A stretch of DNA of 64,000 bases, taken from Fluviicola chungangensis. Lineage in GTDB: Bacteria > Bacteroidota > Bacteroidia > Flavobacteriales_D > Crocinitomicaceae. Within the stretch, counting starts at the first letter, position 1. Every line of letters begins with the position of its first letter. Location: contig NZ_VLPL01000003.1 of the NCBI RefSeq assembly GCF_007558725.1, forward strand, positions 434,001-498,000, in the 5' to 3' direction. The translations under genes and the position numbers were made by a program. Under the pieces are notes generated by a model that saw nothing but the letters and a program-made list of their open reading frames with translations, was not told where the DNA came from and did not search any database. Below are positions 34,462 to 42,714 of the stretch, one piece after another.

Positions 34462-34603
34462 AAAGTTGGATTAATGGCAAAAGAATATCTGCCGGGGTGA
34501 AGGTAGGCTATTTGAACTGATTAAAGTTACATAAATCACTGATCGCAGTAAATAGGAACTGCGCATAAGATTTGGTACGGAAGAATTTTTAAAGATTAAA
34601 TAG

Positions 34604-34611
34604 TATTTTTG
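34604..34611 (+). promoter_or_regulatory. -7 element of the 34640 gene
   Basis: TATTTTTG, 28 bases before the ATG at 34640. Confidence 0.45.
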
Positions 34612-34639
34612 AAGTCAAACTAAATAATTACTTCATATC

Positions 34640-35071
34640 ATGAAACAAGTTTTCGTTATCGCACTGGGCCTTATGGTTTTGTCAACATCCTATTCCTGCA
34701 AAAGAAAAGGATGTACCTATGAAAATGCAACCAACTACAGTAAGAAGGCAAAATTGAATGACGGGAAATGTGAGTTTGAATCCCGGGTGTCTTTTTGGTT
34801 CAGTGAAGAAAAATCCAATTATTTGATTTCTTACGGTGTAACCACATTACATATTTATGTAGATGATAAAGAAGTAGGACAAATTGCTGTTTCAGATTGG
34901 AAGACAGGAGCCGATTGCGGAGGAAACAACCTTACGGTACATAATGCGTATACCGGAACAGAGAAAAAAACCTATACTTACGAAGGCCGGGCACAAGATG
35001 GTACCTTACATTTCCAGGGAACTTTTCAAGCGTCTCCGAATGAATGCCAGAGCGTTGAACTGCAGTGGTGA
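34640..35071 (+). CDS. Small lipoprotein with a GCTYENATNY-type repeat unit
   Basis: A 143-residue exported protein; the signal MKQVFVIALGLMVLSTSYSC ends in a plausible lipobox Cys at 20. Right after it, GCTYENATNYSKKAKLNDGK matches the GCTDxxAxNYxxxAxxDDGSC unit found in many Bacteroidota secreted proteins. The rest (about 45-143) is a beta-rich domain with two Cys residues (ADCGGNN and NECQSVELQW) and no recognised family. Function unknown. It is divergent from the DUF3494 gene, but nothing shows a joint role. Confidence 0.72.
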   Translation: MKQVFVIALGLMVLSTSYSCKRKGCTYENATNYSKKAKLNDGKCEFESRVSFWFSEEKSNYLISYGVTTLHIYVDDKEVGQIAVSDWKTGADCGGNNLTVHNAYTGTEKKTYTYEGRAQDGTLHFQGTFQASPNECQSVELQW

Positions 35072-35229
35072 TCCGGTAAGTTGCCTGCAATTTCGCGTAT
35101 CATCCCCTGGTTTTAGTTGTATCAGCTGCCTGAGAGATTTAATCTGTCAACACCCTTCAAAAAGATGGATAGATATGGAGCTGTTTGAGCAGTGACACAG
35201 CGGGATTTGGATAATTAAATGGGTAGAAA

Positions 35230-35889
35230 TTACTTGCTAATTTCCCCCTCAAACTCATCGATAGCTCCGGCTCCGAATTGATCATTCGACCATTTATAAG
35301 ACGGAAGGCCGTTTTTCAATTTGACAAAGGTTGGGAAATGACCTTCTGCCAATTGAACCGAAGCGTCAATATCTTTTGCCAGTGCGATATCAAAATCGCC
35401 GGCAATAATCTCTTTGTATAACTTCAATTTTTGTTTGTCATCCGAACACACTGAGAAAAGCATTTTCACAGATGGATTGCGTTGCTTGATTAATTTCAAA
35501 CGGAAGATGGATTCCAAACAATACGGGCAATCCGGAATGGTAACGATCAGTAAGTCGTATTTTTCATCAACTTGCACGGCAGTTGCTTTTACTTCACTTC
35601 CCTCTGAACTGAAATCCCCGTCAAAAATAGGGTGTAACATAAATCCAACGGCAAATGGCGCGGCGAAGAGGATGATTACAGCGAGTATCTTCACTGGTTT
35701 GGAGTTGATCTTAAAACCTTTCGCAAAAGAATAGGCGAGAAGAATTCCACCGATTCCGAGCGTCAAATAAGGAAGCAGTTTGGACATAGTCCAGGAAAAC
35801 CCATTATTCAACAAACCAAGTTCAAAGGATTTAAAGGCATAGATGGTGACACCGCAAAGGATGAATATAAGTGAGAAGAGTATCTTCAT
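35230..35889 (-). CDS. Membrane protein with thioredoxin-like domain
   Basis: A 219-residue protein with three hydrophobic segments (about 2-20, 38-57, 68-87) and a C-terminal thioredoxin-like domain. The domain holds a CPYC active site at 121-124 in TIPDCPYCLES and a cis-Pro motif in EGHFPTFVKLKNG. Without a large soluble N-terminal part, it probably sits in the inner membrane with the redox domain on the periplasmic or cytosolic side; topology is not certain. It could reduce or form disulfides in envelope proteins. It is transcribed alone, with an AT-rich repeat region upstream. Confidence 0.75.
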   Translation of the reverse strand: MKILFSLIFILCGVTIYAFKSFELGLLNNGFSWTMSKLLPYLTLGIGGILLAYSFAKGFKINSKPVKILAVIILFAAPFAVGFMLHPIFDGDFSSEGSEVKATAVQVDEKYDLLIVTIPDCPYCLESIFRLKLIKQRNPSVKMLFSVCSDDKQKLKLYKEIIAGDFDIALAKDIDASVQLAEGHFPTFVKLKNGLPSYKWSNDQFGAGAIDEFEGEISK

Positions 35890-35935
35890 GTGTTGATTTT
35901 TTAGGTAAAATTAAAAAATATTTGGTTGGCTCACT

Positions 35936-36014
35936 GTTCAAATGAATCTCTTTAAACTTTTGTACTTCTTTTGAACCCCTTTGAACTTTGCAACCTCGTT
36001 CGAATCTCGTTGAA
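35936..36014. repeat. GTTCAAA/TTTGAAC inverted array after the ZIP gene
   Basis: GTTCAAATG and a later TTTAAAC-type word are followed by TTTTGAACCCC, TTTGAACTTTG and GTTGAAC. It directly follows the ZIP transporter stop on the minus strand. Confidence 0.5.
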
Positions 36015-36758
36015 CTAGATTAATCCTACGCTCAAACCAACACCCAGCAAAATGGCTGTGAGCTTTGCCAGGTTAAAACGATGGTTCTCATTTGTTTCAA
36101 AGATAATGGTCGTTGAAATATGCAGGAACATACCAACTACCAATGCCAGTAAAATATCCATGAAAGGAATGGAAGAGTCCATCGGAATGAATTTTCCAAA
36201 GATCAGCCCCAAAGGAGTCATCAATCCGAAAACAATCAACAGGATCCACGAGGTACTTGATTTGATCAGGGATTTTCGCAACAAGGTCATCAGTGCAATG
36301 GCAACCGGAAGCTGGTGAAGAATAATTCCAAGCAGGAGCGAATGATGGTGATGACCGATCAGCTGTTCCTGAGCATGCGTATGCTCGTGTATGGCAGAAT
36401 TGGCCAGTGGAATTCCCTCAATGAACGAATGAATGCTCAGGGAAATCAATAATCCGTAGGGGATCCTTTTATTTGCATGTGCGTGAATATGTCCGTGTTC
36501 GATCCCGCCTGAAAAGTACTCCAAAAATAGCTGTACCAGGAACCCAACCAGGACCCAAACTCCGATGGATGTATGCTGTTCGGCGTACAGTTCCGGCAAA
36601 AAATGAATGAAAGCGATCGCCAGAAGGAATCCACCGCTAAAAGCAAGGGAAAGCTTAATGAAGGTTGCCTGGTTCTTTTTTTCCAGAAAAACGACCAACA
36701 CGCCACCCGCCGCAACGGATAGCATCAAAAAGAAAATGGTCATGATGGTTTCACTCAT
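36015..36758 (-). CDS. ZIP-family metal transporter
   Basis: Divalent-metal uptake protein (probably zinc, possibly iron or manganese) of 247 residues with about eight membrane helices. Two His-rich stretches lie in loops: EHGHIHAHANK and HEHTHAQEQLIGHHHHS; helix IV carries IHSFIEGIPLA and helix V ILHQLPVAIAL, both binding-site helices of the family. I start at the ATG at 36758, whose ATGA overlaps the stop of the methyltransferase gene; an ATG four codons earlier is possible. The two are therefore coupled. No metal-regulator site was recognised. Confidence 0.93.
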   Translation of the reverse strand: MSETIMTIFFLMLSVAAGGVLVVFLEKKNQATFIKLSLAFSGGFLLAIAFIHFLPELYAEQHTSIGVWVLVGFLVQLFLEYFSGGIEHGHIHAHANKRIPYGLLISLSIHSFIEGIPLANSAIHEHTHAQEQLIGHHHHSLLLGIILHQLPVAIALMTLLRKSLIKSSTSWILLIVFGLMTPLGLIFGKFIPMDSSIPFMDILLALVVGMFLHISTTIIFETNENHRFNLAKLTAILLGVGLSVGLI

Positions 36759-37498
36759 TTCTTTTTGCAAATTAGGATTAAACGATCCGATTGTTCCAGA
36801 TCAAAAGCTTCCAGCCGGTAGTTTCCTGCTAACTGAATAATTTCGAAATGTGCATCAGACAAAAGCTTTTCAAAATCCCGGAGTTCCAACGCCTGTACTT
36901 TCTCCTGGAAGAAATAGGATTTCCCGTCGTGCTCAAAAGCAATCGTTTTAACGATGCGCCCATTCACGACTTCTTTTTTTATGTGGAATAGGATATCACA
37001 TTTTTTGATCTCCTGGCGCTTACGCAGGTCACGCACAACCTTGTGTGCATTCATAAAATCAATCACCAGGATTCCCGGATCGATCAGTGCATCGTAAACA
37101 CTTTTTAAGACCTTTGCATTTTCACAGACATCTTCGAAATAGCCGAAACTGGTGAATAAATTGAAAACATACTGATAGTTTTCATCCAGTTTTTCGCGCA
37201 TATCGTGCACAAAGAACTTCAGGTCAGGATCTGAATTTTTTTTTGCCTCTTCAATGCTGTTTGGAGACAGGTCGCAACCGGAAACGGTTAATCCGTGTGA
37301 AGCCAAGGCCCTGGAATGTCTTCCTGCGCCACAAGCCAGATCCAAGGCACTTGATCCGGGTTCGGGATTCAGCAGCGCCACCAGGTTATTTAAAAATTCG
37401 TTGGCCTCTTTTTCATTTCGTTCGTCGTATAATACATGATAGAACGGAGAGTCAAACCACGTAGAGAACCATTCTTTTTGCCTGTCTAAATGCATCAT
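36755..37498 (-). CDS. Class I SAM-dependent methyltransferase
   Basis: A 247-residue cytosolic methyltransferase. Motif I is SALDLACGAGRHSRALA, followed by the acidic SGCDLSPNSI, then VFNLFTSFGYF and DFMNAHKV. I start at the ATG at 37498 because TACTTTTG, a -7 element, ends five bases before it; the longer upstream frame would include promoter sequence. The acceptor is unknown. The stop overlaps the ZIP transporter start (ATGA), making a two-gene operon of unclear logic. Confidence 0.88.
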   Translation of the reverse strand: MMHLDRQKEWFSTWFDSPFYHVLYDERNEKEANEFLNNLVALLNPEPGSSALDLACGAGRHSRALASHGLTVSGCDLSPNSIEEAKKNSDPDLKFFVHDMREKLDENYQYVFNLFTSFGYFEDVCENAKVLKSVYDALIDPGILVIDFMNAHKVVRDLRKRQEIKKCDILFHIKKEVVNGRIVKTIAFEHDGKSYFFQEKVQALELRDFEKLLSDAHFEIIQLAGNYRLEAFDLEQSDRLILICKKK

Positions 37499-37503
37499 TG
37501 TTG

Positions 37504-37511
37504 CAAAAGTA
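37504..37511 (-). promoter_or_regulatory. -7 element of the methyltransferase-ZIP operon
   Basis: TACTTTTG on the minus strand, followed by CAACA and ATG; the transcript may start at or near the start codon. Confidence 0.55.
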
Positions 37512-37645
37512 CAAAAACTTGAACGAAACTGCATCAATTTTACCCCTGAAAGTTGGGTAAGTACCCAGCCAATGAATCCCAATCGAAAATTCTACCATCT
37601 GCTCATTTTTTTCGGCGAATAACACTATTAGTTCGATAGGATTAT

Positions 37646-37653
37646 TATATTTG
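37646..37653 (+). promoter_or_regulatory. -7 element of the siaB-siaC operon
   Basis: TATATTTG matches TAnnTTTG, 19 bases before the ATG at 37673. Confidence 0.55.
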
Positions 37654-37672
37654 TTGCACTTCGAAAACTACA

Positions 37673-38230
37673 ATGATAAAAAACGATATCTACGAACTTT
37701 ACCAGACAATGGAGCGGGAGAACATCCTGTTATCGTTTAAAGGAGTAGTTACTTCGGAATTATTATCATCCGTTCTTTCAATTATGGAGTCCAAGATGGA
37801 TTACATGGATGAATCTCCAAAAATGAAGAAAAAGGTTTTCAATGTGTTGGTGGAATGCCTTCAGAATTTGTATCACCATATCGATTCGAATGAAGAGCAG
37901 GATCGCAGCTTTACGCGAATTGAGGTAAAATCTGCCTTATTCATGATAGCGAAAAAAGACGATCATTTTGTTATTCGAACGGGAAATTATATTGATAAGG
38001 CAAGCGCGATTGATTTGGAAGAGCGTTTGGATATGATCAATGGAATGGATAAGGATGAATTAAAAAAATATTACCAGGAAGTGCTTAGTAACGGGACCTT
38101 ATCGGATAAGGGAACGGCAGGCCTTGGTATGATTGATATTGCAAGAAAATCGGGAAATAAACTAGAGTATCAGTTTTTGCCAATAAACGACGTCAATAGT
38201 TTTTTCTGCTTGAATATAAAAATTGATTAA
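37673..38230 (+). CDS. SiaB-family protein kinase
   Basis: A 185-residue protein of the SiaB family (DUF6272), GHKL-related kinases that phosphorylate their SiaC partner in Pseudomonas. Visible landmarks are LLSFKGVVTSELLSSVLSIM near the start, FNVLVECLQNLYHH (the likely N-box helix with Glu and Asn), FVIRTGNYI and GTAGLGMIDIARKSG near the C-terminus as the glycine-rich ATP-lid region. It overlaps the siaC-like gene by one base (TAATG). No SiaA phosphatase or SiaD diguanylate cyclase lies nearby. Confidence 0.88.
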   Translation: MIKNDIYELYQTMERENILLSFKGVVTSELLSSVLSIMESKMDYMDESPKMKKKVFNVLVECLQNLYHHIDSNEEQDRSFTRIEVKSALFMIAKKDDHFVIRTGNYIDKASAIDLEERLDMINGMDKDELKKYYQEVLSNGTLSDKGTAGLGMIDIARKSGNKLEYQFLPINDVNSFFCLNIKID

Positions 38231-38622
38231 TGACGAATATGGAAAATTTACACTTAGAAGGATCAGCAAAAACACCTTCGATCCATTTTGATGCCGCTAC
38301 TGGAAAACTTGAGTTGAAAGGTCGTTCTATTCCTGAAAACTCAGTGGAATTTTACAAACCCTTAAATGATTGGATTGATGCTTATGGAAAGGATCCGATC
38401 GCAGAAACATCTGTGGATGTTAAATTAGAATATTTTAATACCTCTTCTTCCAAGTGCATTCTAGACTTGTTTAAAAAACTGGAAGCCATTTCCGGTTCTA
38501 AAACAAAAGTTGTTGTGAACTGGTTCTTTGAGGAAGATGATGAAGATATGGAAGAGGCCGGTCAGGATTACCAGGCAATCATCAGTCTGCCTTTCAATAT
38601 TATTGAAGTAGAAGAAATTTAA
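38230..38622 (+). CDS. SiaC-family regulatory phosphoprotein
   Basis: A 130-residue protein of the DUF1987/SiaC family. The phosphorylation segment is EYFNTSSSKCILDLFKKLE, with T71 in the NTSSSK motif at the site that corresponds to the phospho-Thr described for SiaC. The start KTPSIHFDAATGKLELKGRS and the end DYQAIISLPFNIIEV are also typical. In Pseudomonas, unphosphorylated SiaC binds and activates a diguanylate cyclase. Here the coupled kinase gene precedes it but no cyclase is visible, so the output is unknown. A terminator follows immediately. Confidence 0.9.
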   Translation: MTNMENLHLEGSAKTPSIHFDAATGKLELKGRSIPENSVEFYKPLNDWIDAYGKDPIAETSVDVKLEYFNTSSSKCILDLFKKLEAISGSKTKVVVNWFFEEDDEDMEEAGQDYQAIISLPFNIIEVEEI

Positions 38623-38626
38623 TCCG

Positions 38627-38656
38627 AATCCTCTGTCAGCTGGCAGAGGATTTTTG
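38627..38656 (+). terminator. Terminator between siaC-like gene and coaE
   Basis: AATCCTCTG and CAGAGGATT flank TCAGCTGG, followed by TTTTGTTTT. It ends just before the coaE ATG. Confidence 0.9.
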
Positions 38657-38660
38657 TTTT

Positions 38661-39239
38661 ATGGCAAAAAAGATTGGCATAACCGGCGGAATTGGTTCCG
38701 GAAAATCAATGGTATCCAGGATTCTGCAATTGATGGGATATCCCGTATATTCATCCGATCAGCGTGCGAAAGAAATCATGAACGAAAATCAGGCGCTGAT
38801 TCGCAGTTTAAAAGAATTGTTTGGAGAAGAAGCCTACCTGGATTCAAAACTCAATCGCCCGTATATTGCTGCACAAATTTTCCGGGATGATTCCAAGCGA
38901 ACGGCTATGAATCAATTGGTACATCCGGCTGTAAGAGAAGATTTTCAACACTGGGCAAGCCGTCAAAAATCCCCGATATTGTTCCAGGAATCCGCTCTGT
39001 TATTTGAAACAGGGAATTATAAATCATTTGATGCGGTCATACTGGTTAGCGCGCCGGAAGAAATCCGTATGAAACGTGTAAAAGAACGCGACCGGCTCAC
39101 AGATGAGCAAATTCGCTCCAGGTTGGATGCGCAAATGCCCGAAGCAGAAAAAATGAAGTTGACGGACCTGGTCATTTACAACGATGGCAACCAATTACTC
39201 GTTCCCCAAATCCTCGAATTGCTCAAGAAGTTCAAATAA
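38661..39239 (+). CDS. coaE: Dephospho-CoA kinase
   Basis: Last enzyme of coenzyme A synthesis, phosphorylating the 3'-hydroxyl of dephospho-CoA. The P-loop is GITGGIGSGKSMVSR at about 6-20; ESALLFETG and RMKRVKERDRLTDEQIRSRL are the CoA-binding and lid motifs. Length is 192 residues. The ATG follows the preceding terminator by only four bases, with GATTTTTG as a possible imperfect -7 element inside the T-tract, so the transcript may lack a leader. It converges on 39345-39995. Confidence 0.96.
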   Translation: MAKKIGITGGIGSGKSMVSRILQLMGYPVYSSDQRAKEIMNENQALIRSLKELFGEEAYLDSKLNRPYIAAQIFRDDSKRTAMNQLVHPAVREDFQHWASRQKSPILFQESALLFETGNYKSFDAVILVSAPEEIRMKRVKERDRLTDEQIRSRLDAQMPEAEKMKLTDLVIYNDGNQLLVPQILELLKKFK

Positions 39240-39344
39240 CATCCGGGAGTTCCTTAGCAGGAGATAAGCTGGCGTGGTGTCAAGCGAGAAACAATTGCTT
39301 ACAGCTAAAAAGTCTGCTTAATTCCTTTGCGTTATTCTACCGGA

Positions 39345-39995
39345 TCACTCCACTTCTTCATAGTCATCAAAACGGTCATTGTCACGCCGTTCGTCTCTTT
39401 GGTTTTGATCCTGGTGTTGATTTCCGAAAGCCCTGCCTGAAAAGATCATACTTAAGGCATTAAACATTCGGATCAGCATTCCAATAGTGAAAAAGAACCC
39501 GACGATCTTGAAGATAAATCCGAAGATCGGAGTGTCTTCGATATCTATAATGTTCCTATAAAACCAGTTCGAAATAGCATTCTCTGCAAATTCGGGATTC
39601 CACAACAGAAAACCGAAAACTGCCATCGCCAGAGCTACAATTCCGAATTCAAGACCCATTTTGGGTTTCGGGCCTTCTGTCAGGTTTCTCCCCTGGATCT
39701 GGATAGACATCATGGCCCTGAATTGCATATTTTGGACCTTCCCGATAAAGTACATCAATAAAATGAGACCGGTAATGATCGAAGTAGACAAGTTCCCTTT
39801 CGGATTATTCTCGCAGAAAATAATCGCAACATCAGCAATGAGCAGGTATTGAAGCGTTTTAAATGCCAGGTTTAAGGGATACGACATCGGTACACCACCC
39901 CGGAGCAGTACAAATCCGAATTTTAAAATTCCCCAAATAAAACTGAAAATCGCTAAAATGACTCCCAGTCGAAAGATTAAACTGATAAATTCCAC
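39345..39995 (-). CDS. Multi-pass membrane protein of unknown function
   Basis: A protein of about 216 residues with five or so hydrophobic segments and a charged, Asp/Arg-rich cytosolic tail (NQRDERRDNDRFDDYEEVE-like). The start is uncertain: I prefer the GTG at 39995, giving VEFISLIFRLGVILAIFSF, since the longer frame to 40097 overlaps the S46 peptidase coding region and its promoter. I recognise no family. It is divergent from the S46 gene and convergent with coaE, and appears to be transcribed alone. Confidence 0.68.
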   Translation of the reverse strand: MEFISLIFRLGVILAIFSFIWGILKFGFVLLRGGVPMSYPLNLAFKTLQYLLIADVAIIFCENNPKGNLSTSIITGLILLMYFIGKVQNMQFRAMMSIQIQGRNLTEGPKPKMGLEFGIVALAMAVFGFLLWNPEFAENAISNWFYRNIIDIEDTPIFGFIFKIVGFFFTIGMLIRMFNALSMIFSGRAFGNQHQDQNQRDERRDNDRFDDYEEVE

Positions 39996-40032
39996 AGAAC
40001 AAAAATGCGAAAAAGGGTTGAATTGAACAACT

Positions 40033-40059
40033 TGTTTTGGCAGGGTATTGGTATATTTG
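40033..40059 (+). promoter_or_regulatory. Promoter of the S46 peptidase gene
   Basis: TTG at about 40032-40034 and TATATTTG at 40052-40059 are 17 bases apart; the ATG follows at 40075. Confidence 0.65.
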
Positions 40060-40074
40060 GGCAAAATTGTGAAT

Positions 40075-42195
40075 ATGAAAAATTGTTTGGTTGCCATGAT
40101 CCTCTTTCTCGGCTTTGCGCTTCACGCAGAGGAGGGAATGCTTATCCCTTCATTACTTCAAGCCTTTGAATCGGATATGAAAGCAAAAGGAATGAAACTT
40201 TCAGCCGCAGATATTTATTCGGTGAATCATGCGTCATTAAAGGATGCCATTATGCATTTCGGCGGAGGGTGTACCGCAGAACTGGTTTCGGAAAAAGGAT
40301 TATTGCTGACCAATCATCACTGTGGATTGGATGCCGTTCAGAAGCATTCTTCAACAGAACACGATTACCTGAAAAATGGGTTTTGGGCAAAACAATTCAG
40401 CGATGAACTTCCGAATCCTGGATTGACCGCTACACGTATTGTTCGGATCGAAGATGTGACGGAAGCAGTGATGTTTGGCGTTCAGGGATTGGAAGATGGA
40501 AATAAGATTGCAGAAGTACTGAAACGGAACATGAAAAAACTCATCGAAGATGCTACGAGGGGAACTCATTACCAGGGAGATATCCAGGCATTTGATTACG
40601 GGAACAGTTTCTACCTCATGGTGAAGGAAGTATTTACGGATGTGCGCCTGGTTGGTGCTCCTCCAAGTTCCATCGGGAAATTCGGTGGTGATACGGACAA
40701 TTGGGTTTGGCCGAGACATACCGGCGATTTTTCCGTTTTCCGCGTATATGCAGGAAAGGATAACAACCCGGCAGCTTACAATACAGAAAACGTTCCTTAT
40801 ACTCCGATCAAACATTTGAAAATTGCGTTTAACGACCGGAAGAAAGGTGATTTTACGATGGTTTATGGTTTTCCCGGCCAAACGGAACAACATTTGACTT
40901 CCGGGAACCTGAAATACTACATCGAGAAACAACGGCCGATGGAAATTGATATGCGTACAAAAAGTTTGGCGGTAATCAATGAGGCCATGACCAAATCAGA
41001 TTTGACGCGCATTCAGTATATGGCAAAACAGGCGCGCATTGCCAACGCCTGGAAAAAATACATCGGCCAGATTGACGGATTGAAGCAATTGGATGCAGTT
41101 TCCCTGAAAAAGAAATTTGAAGCCGAGTATATTGCAAAGGCAAATTCGAAAGAAGAGTGGAACCGATATGCACCTTTGATTGACCGCATGAATAAATTAG
41201 TGGACGAAAAAGCCGTTTACGAATACAATTATACCTTGTTTGTAGAGTACCTGTTCGTCGGTCCCGAGTTTTTCCGACTGGCGAGAAATATGGAAGATTT
41301 GGAGCGTAATTACGGTAAGTACCGTGAAAATAATGAACTGGAAGCGAAAATAAAGACCCTGATCAGTTCTGCAGAGAGTTTCTTTAAGAATTACGATGTC
41401 AATGTAGACAAGGGAATCTTTGATGTACAGACTCCTGCGTTTAAGAATTACCTGGACAAACGCTTCGTGATCCCTTCGCTGAGCAACCAAAAATTAGCTT
41501 CCGAGGTTTATTCGAAATCCATCCTCGTGAACAAGGAAAAATATGTTGCATTCCTGAGCAAACTGACGGAGAAATCATTTTCTAAATTGGCGAAAGATCC
41601 GGGATACAAATTATTTGTTGAGTGTTTTACTCTGATGCGCAATGAGATCGCGGCAGGGGCGAACGACTACAATGTTGAAATGGATGCCCTGCTGAAAGAT
41701 TTTGTGGAAGGAAAGCTAAAGATGTTCCCGGATGGAAAAAACTGGCCGGATGCCAATTCAACGTTGCGGGTAACTTACGGTTTGCTGGAAGGATCTGCTC
41801 CGGTTGACGGAATGGCATATACGGAACATACAACACTGAAAGGAATGGTGGATAAGTACAACACCGGGAACCCGGATTTTGATCTGGATCAACGCATGAT
41901 CGATTTATACCAATCAAAGAATTATGGGAATTATTCCCAAAACGGAGAGCTTTGGGTATGTTTTACGGGTTCAAACCACACAACCGGTGGGAATTCGGGA
42001 TCTCCGGTATTGGATGCAAACGGAAATCTGATGGGATTGAACTTTGACCGTAGCTGGGAAAGTACGATGAGCGATTTTTATTTCGATCCGAATCGCTGCA
42101 GAAACATTGTGGTAGATATCCGCTATGTGATGTGGGTGATGGATGTGTATTGCGGTGCGAAGCATTTGGTAGATGAAATGGAGTTGGTGAAATAG
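40075..42195 (+). CDS. S46-family dipeptidyl-peptidase, probably DPP11-type
   Basis: Periplasmic serine peptidase of 706 residues that removes dipeptides from peptide N-termini. I start at the ATG giving MKNCLVAMILFLGFALHAEE, a clean signal peptide. The chymotrypsin-like triad region shows TNHHCG at 79-84 (His), GGDTDNWVWPRHTGDF (Asp) and GNSGSP with nucleophile S641. Arg659 lies 18 residues after the Ser in LNFDRSWE; in family knowledge an Arg here marks Asp/Glu-specific DPP11, a Gly the hydrophobic-specific DPP7. The role is peptide nutrition. It has its own promoter and a strong terminator. Confidence 0.94.
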   Translation: MKNCLVAMILFLGFALHAEEGMLIPSLLQAFESDMKAKGMKLSAADIYSVNHASLKDAIMHFGGGCTAELVSEKGLLLTNHHCGLDAVQKHSSTEHDYLKNGFWAKQFSDELPNPGLTATRIVRIEDVTEAVMFGVQGLEDGNKIAEVLKRNMKKLIEDATRGTHYQGDIQAFDYGNSFYLMVKEVFTDVRLVGAPPSSIGKFGGDTDNWVWPRHTGDFSVFRVYAGKDNNPAAYNTENVPYTPIKHLKIAFNDRKKGDFTMVYGFPGQTEQHLTSGNLKYYIEKQRPMEIDMRTKSLAVINEAMTKSDLTRIQYMAKQARIANAWKKYIGQIDGLKQLDAVSLKKKFEAEYIAKANSKEEWNRYAPLIDRMNKLVDEKAVYEYNYTLFVEYLFVGPEFFRLARNMEDLERNYGKYRENNELEAKIKTLISSAESFFKNYDVNVDKGIFDVQTPAFKNYLDKRFVIPSLSNQKLASEVYSKSILVNKEKYVAFLSKLTEKSFSKLAKDPGYKLFVECFTLMRNEIAAGANDYNVEMDALLKDFVEGKLKMFPDGKNWPDANSTLRVTYGLLEGSAPVDGMAYTEHTTLKGMVDKYNTGNPDFDLDQRMIDLYQSKNYGNYSQNGELWVCFTGSNHTTGGNSGSPVLDANGNLMGLNFDRSWESTMSDFYFDPNRCRNIVVDIRYVMWVMDVYCGAKHLVDEMELVK

Positions 42196-42320
42196 ATTTT
42201 AGGATGTTAAGACATCAAGATACCAGGACTTGAATTGGAGTCATAAAAAAGCCTTTGGATTTCCAAAGGCTTTTTTATTTGTGGATCTAACTCCTAAAAT
42301 CTTAATATCCAAAAGTCCTA
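42196..42320. terminator. Nested terminator between S46 and gldC genes
   Basis: At the centre AAAAAAGCCTTTGG and CCAAAGGCTTTTTT (42245-42276) form a strong bidirectional terminator. Outside it, TTTTAGGATGTTAAGA and CCAGGACTT on the left are matched by CTCCTAAAATCTTAATATCC and AAGTCCT on the right, an outer imperfect inverted repeat. Confidence 0.8.
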
Positions 42321-42323
42321 TTG

Positions 42324-42674
42324 TCATTTCTCAGGCAGTATATCCATTTTCTCCGCGAAGTGATAGCAGTAATCTCTTAAATCTTCGGAGATCAGGTTCT
42401 CTCCTGTCGCTTTCTCAAAGGTGTCTGCCATAGTTAACAAGGTCTGATGAAAGAATTGTTTCATTTCTTCAACGGACATATCTTTTGTCCAAAGGTCTAT
42501 TTTCATGGTATTCTTGTCTTCCGGATTCCACAGGGAAAGCATCATAGCTTTTGCCGGAGCATTTGTAATTCCGCCATCTTCGGCAGACCAATGCATTTCT
42601 AAAGGTAAGTTGTTTGCGTTAAGCCCGATTTGTACAGTTATTGAAGATCGTTTGTTTACTATTTCCTCTTCCAT
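42324..42674 (-). CDS. gldC: Gliding motility protein GldC
   Basis: A 116-residue cytosolic protein matching GldC: ITVQIGLNANNLPLEMHWSA near the start, AKAMMLSLWN, and ALL-type helix motifs LWTKDMSVEEMKQFFHQTL, ending EDLRDYCYHFAEKMDI. GldC helps gliding but is not strictly required in Flavobacterium. It follows gldB by 40 bases on the same strand, the standard gldB-gldC order. Biochemical role is unknown. Confidence 0.93.
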   Translation of the reverse strand: MEEEIVNKRSSITVQIGLNANNLPLEMHWSAEDGGITNAPAKAMMLSLWNPEDKNTMKIDLWTKDMSVEEMKQFFHQTLLTMADTFEKATGENLISEDLRDYCYHFAEKMDILPEK

Positions 42675-42714
42675 GTCGCTTTAATTATAGTATGTTTTAT
42701 CTATTTGCTAATGA

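Noticed and set aside
34884-35195. Open frame of 103 codons overlapping the end of the small lipoprotein gene
   Set aside because: It has no homology-like pattern or start signal and lies in another frame of a better supported gene.
36001-36014. GTTCGAATC resembling a tRNA T-loop
   Set aside because: No acceptor stem, anticodon arm or D-loop is present around it; it belongs to a GTTCAA-type repeat array.
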